The notes under the pieces were generated by a model. The model was given only the letters and a program-made list of their open reading frames with translations. It was not told the origin of the DNA and did no database searches. From contig NZ_CP032156.1 in the NCBI RefSeq assembly GCF_008329905.1, forward strand, positions 124,001-188,000: a stretch of DNA of 64,000 nucleotides. Direction: 5' to 3'. Every line of letters starts with the position of its first letter. Positions within the stretch are counted from its first letter, which is position 1. This document shows positions 57,486 through 64,000 of this stretch, piece after piece. This DNA is from Mycobacterium sp. ELW1. GTDB lineage: Bacteria; Actinomycetota; Actinomycetes; Mycobacteriales; Mycobacteriaceae. A program made the translations under genes and the position numbers.

Positions 57486-60400
57486 TTAGCTTGGCCTCGC
57501 CGATGTTGAATGCCGCCGAGGCGTCGCGCGGGCCGGTTCGGGAGTCCAAGCCACCAGCACACCGTCGGTGCCGCCGGGTTGGACGTAGATGCCCTTGCCT
57601 TGACGTTGCGGTTCAGCGTAGACGCCGCTGATGATCGGCCCGTTCTCTCGGCGCCCGTCCAGGATGACGGTCGGTTGCAGCCCGCCGACGAGTCTGCCGA
57701 GCACGCTGTTGCCGGAGGCCTGGAAGCTCCACAGCTTGATGTCGGCGGCGGCGATGATGTGCAGCCCCAACTGGTCGGCGCCCTCAACGTGGCTCGCCAG
57801 CTTCAGCAGCGGATTTTCCGCCGAGTTCCAGGACGTGATGTCGTCGATGACCACGAAAATCTTGCGGCCCGTCCAGAACTGGCGCGACAGCATTTCGGAT
57901 GGGCTGGTGCCCGGCGGCGGGGTGCGCCTGTTGAACAAGTCGTCCAACTCGGTGGCGGCCAGGGCGATATCGGCGCGGGTGTAGGCATAGCGAGACAGCC
58001 ACGTGTCCTCGGGAACCACGCCCAGATGGCGCCGCCGCGGATCGATCAGCACAATGGTGGCCTCGTCAGGGCGGTAGTGGGCCATGATGCTGTGCATCAT
58101 CGTGCGCAGAAACGCCGTCCGCCCGGACTGCGCGCGTCCCACGACGACGGCGTGGGGGTTCTCGGCGAAGTCGACGAACGCGGGCCCCAGATCCGATTCG
58201 GACAACCCGAACGGGATGAGGTCGCGCTGCGCACCGCCATTGATCATGGCCAAGACGTCGGCCAAGGGCACCAACTCGGGCAGCCGTTTGACCTCGGCGA
58301 ATTTCCCGGTCCCGGCCACGCGGCGCACCACCGCGCCGACGCCGCGGGAGTCGATGCGCCCGGAGGGATCGTTGGCCAGTACCGGCTCTCCGACCATGAT
58401 GTGGAATCCGGCGGCGCTCAGTCCGCGCCCGGGCTTGACAGGAACCTCCTTGCCGCGGTTGATCGTTGGGTCGCGGCGGCCCAGCTCCGATTCGCGTTCG
58501 TCGGTCATCCGCAGCTCGATACGCTCGGTGGACAGGTTCTTGATCGGGCTGGGAATCTTCGACAGATAGCTGGTGTGAGTGACGATGGTGCGCACCCCAT
58601 AGTTGCCGGCCCGCTGCAACGCGAGGAACTGATCGACCTGTTTCTGTCCCGAATCGTTGAAGTTGGCCCAGCCGTCGATGACCAGCACCACATCGCCACC
58701 GGATATGCCGATGTCGGTCGGGTTGGGGCCGAACTTGGCTTCACGGACCTGTTCCATGTCCAAACCGCGGGCCGCGAAAAGTCGTTCACGCTCCTCGACG
58801 ATGCCGCGCACGGTGGCCAGCAGGCGGGTGACGCCCTCGGTGTCGTGCAGCGCTGCCACCCCTGCCACGTGCGGAAGGTCCTTCAATCTGTCCAATTGCG
58901 GGCCACTGGCGGCGATGCAGTAGAACTGCACCCGCTCGGGTCGGTACATCAGCGCGCCCGCGGTAATCATCGTCATCACCGCGTTGGTGTGGCCCATCCG
59001 CGGGGCGCCGACGATGAGCACGTTGCTTTCCAGCAGATTCAGATAGCACACATCCTGGCGGTGTTCGCGGGGGCGGTCCTCCAGCGCCACCGGCAGCACC
59101 AGACCCGGATTCTGACCGTAATCGACATCCCACGGCTTGCCGCCGCGTAGGCGGGCCACCAAGTCGTCGGCGGCCGGCGGAACACCCAGCGGCGGGAGCC
59201 ACATCTCGCGCGGCGGGGCGGCCCCGGTTGCCTGAAGCGAGCCGATCACCGCGTCGATGATCTTCACACTCGTTTCTTCGGGCACCCGAACAGGTGCCGC
59301 GGTGTCCTGCTCGACCGGCTCGGCGAGCAGGCCATCAATGTCGGGCGCCTCTTCGGCGGTGAACGGGCGGGGCTCAAACCAGGTGCCGGCCTCCAGCGGC
59401 CGACTGTCATCCGGCCCGGATTGCGGCACGAAGTCGGCCGAGGAATAGAAGAACCGGAACTGGCGCGGCTGGCGTTGCGCTACCCGTAGATATGCCGTTC
59501 CCTCCGCGCCCTTTTCGTCGATTTTCGCGGCGATACCCACACCGAGCGCCTCGCGGGAATCTTCCTCCGTGCCAGTGCGGCCGGCGATGGTGAAGCCCAG
59601 CAATTTGCGGATGTCGCGCAGCTTCTGGGTGTCGACGGTCTGACCGACCAACTGCAGGAACATGTGGTAAGCGCGGCCCTGGCGCATGATGCGCCAAAAC
59701 AGACTGCGGAACTTATCGCCCCAGTCCTTGTCGCTGAGCAGCTCCTGGTATTCGTCGGCGATGACCCACAGCACCGGCACCGGCGGCAGCGACGGATCGG
59801 TCAGCCGCCGCTGGTTGTAGACCGTCAGGTCCACCACGTCGGGCCCCGCGGCGTTGCACAATGCGCCGCGCCGATCCAGTTCGCCCTCCAGGGCCTCATA
59901 CATGCGCCCCACTAGGTGGCGCTCATCGGCGAGGTTGCTGACGCTGGCCACCACATGCGGGAACTGTTCCAGCACGCCGGCCGCAGACTTGAGCTTGAAG
60001 TCGAAGAACACCACGTTGGCGACCTCGGGCGAATGGGTCAAAGCCATCGACGCGACTTCGGTGATGATGCCCTCGGACTTTCCGGCGCCGGTCGTGCCGA
60101 TGAACAGCGAGTGCATGCCCATGCCCTGCTGGCTGCCCTCCTTCAGATCCAGTTCCACAACCTGGCCGCTGTCATCCAGGCCCACCGGAAACCGCATCCA
60201 ATCCGGCCCCTGGCTGCGCCGTGGTGACCACAACCGGTCCACGTCCAAGTTGCGCGGATCGCGCACTCCCAGCGCGTCAATCAAAGTGCGCTGCTGAGTG
60301 TTCTCACTGACCGTGGCAGTGACACCGCCCGCGGCGCGATGGCGGGCCATCGCTCGAGCGAACCGCTCGGCCGCAGTCACCGACATCTGGTCGGCCGTGG

Positions 60401-61658
60401 CGTAAAAGGCGTCGTCGAGCTCGTCAGAGGACAGATGCTGCACACCGCTGACCGGCGTGAGGTCCTCGGCGGGCATCCGTTTACGCAGAGCGCCGTCGAC
60501 GAGGCGATAGGTCGTCTCCGGGGAAAACCCGATCCAGCTTTTCGTGCCGAACGCATCCTGCGGCGACGGCGGCGGCACCGAGGGCGCCAGCCGCACAAAG
60601 CACGTGCCGGCATACCCGGCGCTACCGGTCAGACCGGCCCAATCCTCCGGGGTCCCGCAGTTGTCGTCGATGATCACCCGAAACGGCAACACGGTGTTCG
60701 CGGTGCCGTGCAGACCGCCCACCGGTGGCGCCCACTCGCTGCGCGGCAGCTCGGCATCGTCGAAGAACTCCTCCAGCCCTGCCGGCGAGGAAAACAGCAA
60801 CCGGCGCTCACCGCAGCCGTCGCGCTTGCTCTGATGCTGCATATGCGGCAGCCACTTCGTCCAATCCCAGACCGACGGTGCATCGCTGACCACCAAGATC
60901 TGCAGATCGGCAGGGCTGTGGAACGCCGCCAGCTGACACATCATCGCCCGCAACAAGGCCCGAGCCTGATCCATGTCACCGACAATCGACACACCGGCGA
61001 AACGCGGCAGCCAAATCACCTTGGCCATGTCGTCGATGTATTCCTGCTCCAGCAGGAACTTGCGCAGCGCATGCCCGGTAGCGGGCTCGATCTGTGACGC
61101 CTCAGGGATCTTCGGCTTCTCGATCTGCATCGCAAGCTTCACCTTGCCGACCCCGACCCGGACCTCGCCGAACACATCGGTCGCCGGATCAGACCCCGGC
61201 GAGCGTTCCCACATCCGCTCCGTGCCCACCGCGGCGACGAGCTTCTCAGGATCCCAATGGAAATGCTCGCGGTGCTCGAACTGGGCGCGGCGCTGCACCC
61301 CGATTTCATCGCGCACATCATCCTGGCGGGCGAAATAGTTGGCGCGGTACTGCCGAAGCTCACCCCACGACATCTTCTGCGCGGCACCGCGGCCGCGGAA
61401 AAGCATGCCGGCCATGCCGATCAGCATCATGATGCCGAAAATGCCGAAACCCGATGCGAAGCTGCGCATTCCGGACACGTACATCGCGACGATGAACCCG
61501 ACCACACCCACAATGAGGGCGATCGGCAACACGATCCCCCACACGCTGCGCGGCGGCGGGATGGGCGCCGGAATAGGCGGGTCAATCGCGATCTTGCCGC
61601 CGGCCGTGGCCGGCGGGCGCGCGATCGGACCAGGCCGCCTGAAAGGATGAGTCGTCAC
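57486..61658 (-). CDS. eccC: EccC, three-module FtsK/SpoIIIE ATPase of the ESX system
   Basis: 1390 residues from GTG 61658, chosen because a -10 box ends 7 nt before it. Two N-terminal membrane helices (VWGIVLPIALIVGVVGFIVA; FGIFGIMMLIGMAGMLFRG) are followed by three ATPase modules: first with intact Walker A IGTTGAGKSEGIITE near residue 521, second degenerate (VGAPRMGHTNAVM, near 884), third degenerate (VGRAQSGRTAFLR, near 1176). This is a fused EccCa-EccCb. EccC recognises the Esx substrate signal through its last module and powers secretion. Its Walker B is VLWVIADEYQELL in the first module. Confidence 0.93.
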   Translation of the reverse strand: MTTHPFRRPGPIARPPATAGGKIAIDPPIPAPIPPPRSVWGIVLPIALIVGVVGFIVAMYVSGMRSFASGFGIFGIMMLIGMAGMLFRGRGAAQKMSWGELRQYRANYFARQDDVRDEIGVQRRAQFEHREHFHWDPEKLVAAVGTERMWERSPGSDPATDVFGEVRVGVGKVKLAMQIEKPKIPEASQIEPATGHALRKFLLEQEYIDDMAKVIWLPRFAGVSIVGDMDQARALLRAMMCQLAAFHSPADLQILVVSDAPSVWDWTKWLPHMQHQSKRDGCGERRLLFSSPAGLEEFFDDAELPRSEWAPPVGGLHGTANTVLPFRVIIDDNCGTPEDWAGLTGSAGYAGTCFVRLAPSVPPPSPQDAFGTKSWIGFSPETTYRLVDGALRKRMPAEDLTPVSGVQHLSSDELDDAFYATADQMSVTAAERFARAMARHRAAGGVTATVSENTQQRTLIDALGVRDPRNLDVDRLWSPRRSQGPDWMRFPVGLDDSGQVVELDLKEGSQQGMGMHSLFIGTTGAGKSEGIITEVASMALTHSPEVANVVFFDFKLKSAAGVLEQFPHVVASVSNLADERHLVGRMYEALEGELDRRGALCNAAGPDVVDLTVYNQRRLTDPSLPPVPVLWVIADEYQELLSDKDWGDKFRSLFWRIMRQGRAYHMFLQLVGQTVDTQKLRDIRKLLGFTIAGRTGTEEDSREALGVGIAAKIDEKGAEGTAYLRVAQRQPRQFRFFYSSADFVPQSGPDDSRPLEAGTWFEPRPFTAEEAPDIDGLLAEPVEQDTAAPVRVPEETSVKIIDAVIGSLQATGAAPPREMWLPPLGVPPAADDLVARLRGGKPWDVDYGQNPGLVLPVALEDRPREHRQDVCYLNLLESNVLIVGAPRMGHTNAVMTMITAGALMYRPERVQFYCIAASGPQLDRLKDLPHVAGVAALHDTEGVTRLLATVRGIVEERERLFAARGLDMEQVREAKFGPNPTDIGISGGDVVLVIDGWANFNDSGQKQVDQFLALQRAGNYGVRTIVTHTSYLSKIPSPIKNLSTERIELRMTDERESELGRRDPTINRGKEVPVKPGRGLSAAGFHIMVGEPVLANDPSGRIDSRGVGAVVRRVAGTGKFAEVKRLPELVPLADVLAMINGGAQRDLIPFGLSESDLGPAFVDFAENPHAVVVGRAQSGRTAFLRTMMHSIMAHYRPDEATIVLIDPRRRHLGVVPEDTWLSRYAYTRADIALAATELDDLFNRRTPPPGTSPSEMLSRQFWTGRKIFVVIDDITSWNSAENPLLKLASHVEGADQLGLHIIAAADIKLWSFQASGNSVLGRLVGGLQPTVILDGRRENGPIISGVYAEPQRQGKGIYVQPGGTDGVLVAWTPEPARATPRRHSTSARPS

Positions 61659-61665
61659 GAAAGCA

Positions 61666-61705
61666 ACCCTAACCCCGCCCAGCACCCCATATCGGCACCA
61701 ATTTA
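61666..61705 (-). promoter_or_regulatory. leaderless promoter with GTGC element, eccC
   Basis: Minus strand: TCTAAATTGGTGC, -35 CGATAT (61689-61694), 17-bp spacer, -10 TAGGGT (61666-61671), 7 nt to GTG 61658. Upstream TGTCGGGGGG is shared with the eccB promoter. Confidence 0.78.
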
Positions 61706-61759
61706 GAACCCCCCGACAACTGACCCATCAGGCCGTTGACAACGCCAACCAACGTCCAC

Positions 61760-62311
61760 TCAGACCGTTCTGACCGGTCCTGACACACCCACGGAAGAGC
61801 CGGTGTTGCTGACCGGCGCAAGCCCGCCGAACCCACCGCCGACCGCGCCGCCCGGGTCGATCGGCTCGACGTCGTCGACCCTGATCATCAACCCGTTATC
61901 GTCGTATTCCCAATGCCAACCCTCAGCGCCAGTATTGCTGACCATCCGGGTACTCGGGGTGCCACCGCCGCTGGCACCAGGGGGCGGCGGCGGCTGCATG
62001 GTCTGGGAAACCGATTTGATGTCGGCCGCGCTCTCGATGTCCTGCGCCCTGAACTCGGTCGTCGCGGTCTCAGCCTTCTGAACCCCTTCAATAGGTTCAG
62101 GCGCCAGCGTCGCCGAGGCGTGCGCAACATTCTTGGCCACCGCAACCGCCACGGCGTTCGCGGCCACGTCGATCGGCGAGCCCGCAGCAGGCATAGGAAC
62201 CGGACCAGGTTGGGCGGCCCGCGTCACCTCACCGGCGATCGACTGAGCGGTCCCCGTCACCGCCGCGGGTAAGACCTCGATCGGCTTAGCACTCCCTGAG
62301 GCTGCTGGCAT
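61760..62311 (-). CDS. hypothetical ESX-associated protein
   Basis: 183 residues from ATG 62311, only 13 bp after the stop of the next upstream gene. Ala/Pro-rich start (KPIEVLPAAVTGTAQSIAGE), a predicted helix AANAVAVAVAKNVAHASATL, then GTPSTRMVSNTGAEGWHWEY and DDNGLMIRVDDVEPIDPGGA, a strand-like part that may be a small folded unit. No signal peptide. It could be a secreted substrate or chaperone-type component of this ESX system; no family is recognised with confidence. Confidence 0.6.
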   Translation of the reverse strand: MPAASGSAKPIEVLPAAVTGTAQSIAGEVTRAAQPGPVPMPAAGSPIDVAANAVAVAVAKNVAHASATLAPEPIEGVQKAETATTEFRAQDIESAADIKSVSQTMQPPPPPGASGGGTPSTRMVSNTGAEGWHWEYDDNGLMIRVDDVEPIDPGGAVGGGFGGLAPVSNTGSSVGVSGPVRTV

Positions 62312-62324
62312 CAGTCAACTCTCC

Positions 62325-64000
62325 TCACGCGGCCATCGTGGGCCATAGTTCGGCTTCTTTCGCAATATGCCTTGCGGTGTAAGCGATCTCGACATACTCC
62401 GGGGTATTACTACGCCACCACGACAGCAGCTCGGCCGCGCGCGCCACATTGTGGAAACACCGCGCATACGTCGACGGCCCAACATCACCGATCACCCTGC
62501 CGGGCCGCTGGCCGGCACTATCAAGGATCGCCGCGCGCATGGCAAGGTCGAGCTCATTCCACAGCTCATCGGACACCGGCTCACCATTCTCGACCGCCGT
62601 GGCGACCTGGCGGATCACCGGAGGAACCTGAAAGCCAAGCAGCTCAGAGGCTCTCGCCAGCGCCGTCCGCACAGCAGCAACCGTCAACGTCCACAACTGC
62701 GAACGATCCACTACCCCACCGGCGGTCAAGCGCGCGTACTCGGGGCGGTCAATGGTCTCCAGACGATGCATTCGCGTTTCGTCCAACGAGGGCGGCGGCG
62801 TCTCGGCCTTGATCGGCGACGTGGCCAGAGCGCAGTTCTCAACCTGCACCAGCCCGGCATCCCGCGCCGGTGCCGCGGTGCCGCCGTAGTCGGTCGACAC
62901 CGCCAACGCCCACAACTCAACGTTGGGGTTACTTGCCATGCACAGCTGCCCGTACGCAAGCATCGTCTGAGCGGGATTCACCCAGCCGAACCACCGCGCG
63001 TGAAAGTCCTTATCCAGACCCGGATCTGAGAAAACTAGGCGCGCAGAGTTAGGTAGGAACACTCCTGGGGGAATGAAGCCGCTGCCCTCGCTGCTCACTA
63101 CCCACGCCTGCGGACCCGACGACGTCTTGAACATCCCCACGCACCAGTCGATGCAGCCATACACGCGGGAGGCATGCATCAGCTCGTAGACCAGTTCCGA
63201 CGCCTGATCTAACAGCGGATCAGGCGCCGAGGCCCGCGCCCCCGCTGCCGCGCCGGCAGTGGTGGCACCCACACCCGACGCGACCACACCCGGGGGAAGC
63301 GGTGTCGCTTGCCCAGCGCTGGCCGGCGGTGCCGGGGGCGGTGCAGGTGCCGGCGCACCCGCCGACGCCGGCGCGACCTGGCGCGGCTGCAAATCCGAAT
63401 TGAACGGAGGCAACGGGCCCGCCGGCGCCGCCGGCGGCATCATCGGAGCACCCCCCATCGAGCCCATATGCCCAGCGGGACCACCCGCAGCCGCCGCAGG
63501 GGCGGCCGAGGTGACATGCGCTGGCCCGCCCGCCGCCGACACCTGCGGGCCCGCCGAGCCATAAGCCCCCGTCGTCGAACTCAGCGGCTGCGAGGGCGGC
63601 GGAGCCACCGGCGGCGGCAACACAGAACCTGCGCCCCCAGCACCCAGGCCGGCATTGAACCCGCGAGAAAAATCAGTCGGCGTTGCGGCCGCCGGCGCAC
63701 CGCCGGCCGCTGACGGAAGGCCCCCCGACGCAGGCGACACCGGCGACGGTAACCCGCTGCCCGACGAAAGCGAACTCGGCGACAACCCACCCGTGCCAGC
63801 CGAAGACAGACCACCACCCGACGGCGGCTTAAACCCACTACCCAACGAGGACAACGGCGATCCTCCACCACTCCCGCTCGCCGGAGAAGATGACACCGCC
63901 GGGGGTGGTAATACCGGCGACGCCTCTGTCGGCAGGAAGGCGCCGGGCGTCTGCTTTCCCCCGAGATCTTGAGTTACCGGCTCTCCCGTGGGTGACTCTT
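62325..64000 (-). CDS. large ESX-associated protein, incomplete at the window edge
   Basis: The minus-strand frame stays open from 62325 to the right edge; GTG 63896 is only an internal possibility. The visible ~558 residues start with a long Ser/Gly/Pro/Ala-rich region, then a folded C-terminal part: VYELMHASRVYGCIDWCVGM, WVVSSEGSGFIPPGVFLP, ARLVFSDPGLDKDFHARWFG, and near the end CFHNVARAAELLSWWRSNTP followed by EYVEIAYTARHIAKEAELW. This tail resembles the DUF5631/DUF5632-type protein encoded near ESX-2 (Rv3899c-like), a match made from memory. Possibly an exported or regulatory ESX component. Confidence 0.65.
   Translation of the reverse strand, partial: ESPTGEPVTQDLGGKQTPGAFLPTEASPVLPPPAVSSSPASGSGGGSPLSSLGSGFKPPSGGGLSSAGTGGLSPSSLSSGSGLPSPVSPASGGLPSAAGGAPAAATPTDFSRGFNAGLGAGGAGSVLPPPVAPPPSQPLSSTTGAYGSAGPQVSAAGGPAHVTSAAPAAAAGGPAGHMGSMGGAPMMPPAAPAGPLPPFNSDLQPRQVAPASAGAPAPAPPPAPPASAGQATPLPPGVVASGVGATTAGAAAGARASAPDPLLDQASELVYELMHASRVYGCIDWCVGMFKTSSGPQAWVVSSEGSGFIPPGVFLPNSARLVFSDPGLDKDFHARWFGWVNPAQTMLAYGQLCMASNPNVELWALAVSTDYGGTAAPARDAGLVQVENCALATSPIKAETPPPSLDETRMHRLETIDRPEYARLTAGGVVDRSQLWTLTVAAVRTALARASELLGFQVPPVIRQVATAVENGEPVSDELWNELDLAMRAAILDSAGQRPGRVIGDVGPSTYARCFHNVARAAELLSWWRSNTPEYVEIAYTARHIAKEAELWPTMAA

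Overview
The window looks like part of a large conjugative plasmid of a Mycobacterium or close relative. The DNA is very GC-rich. It encodes an almost complete ESX type VII secretion locus (EccA, EccB, EccC, EccD, EccE, mycosin, EspG, EspI-like, PE, PPE, two Esx-like proteins), a reduced type IV secretion set (VirB4-, VirB6- and TcpC/VirB8-like proteins, coupling ATPase) and a MobF relaxase-helicase. This combination is known from pRAW-type mycobacterial plasmids, which need both secretion systems to transfer. No rRNA, tRNA, CRISPR array or intact insertion sequence was seen. No replication initiator or ParA was recognised, so the origin probably lies outside the window.

Layout. 1-3.9 kb: metal or thiol-stress module (TlpA-like redoxin, CcdA, MerR regulator with a classical long-spacer promoter, a 48-residue Cys-rich protein, an MFS exporter). 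4.1-11.3 kb: plasmid maintenance genes (PP-loop protein, DUF932 protein, ParB-like protein, NrdH redoxin, DnaB-N-like protein) separated by a first family of intergenic repeats. 11.3-12 kb: secreted trypsin-like protease. 12.2-21.9 kb: the most unusual region, eight copies of a ~280-330 bp leader repeat, each ending at the start codon of a small orphan gene and usually followed by a second small gene with a canonical ribosome binding site. Most units end in a GC-rich hairpin. 22.4-25.4 kb: tandem 24-bp palindromic repeats, two hairpins and the relaxase. 26-31.6 kb: island with an HNH-NACHT NTPase (probable anti-phage protein), a uracil-DNA-glycosylase-like gene translationally coupled to a GIY-YIG gene, a helicase-associated-domain fragment and an acetyltransferase. 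31.6-45.6 kb: type IV secretion genes, with eccA at the distal end of the operon. 45.8-64 kb: ESX locus on the minus strand.

Regulation. Six operon heads in the conjugation and ESX regions (40753, 41732, coupling ATPase, espI, eccB, eccC) and the divergent regulator gene at 41211 share one promoter plan. A TANNNT -10 box ends 6-8 nt before the start codon (leaderless transcription). In the six operon heads a conserved GTGC-containing element abuts the -35 region. The 17-bp perfect palindrome between the regulator and the type IV operon suggests that this regulator controls transfer and ESX genes together.

All assignments rest on reading the sequence and recalled family features; no database search was run.
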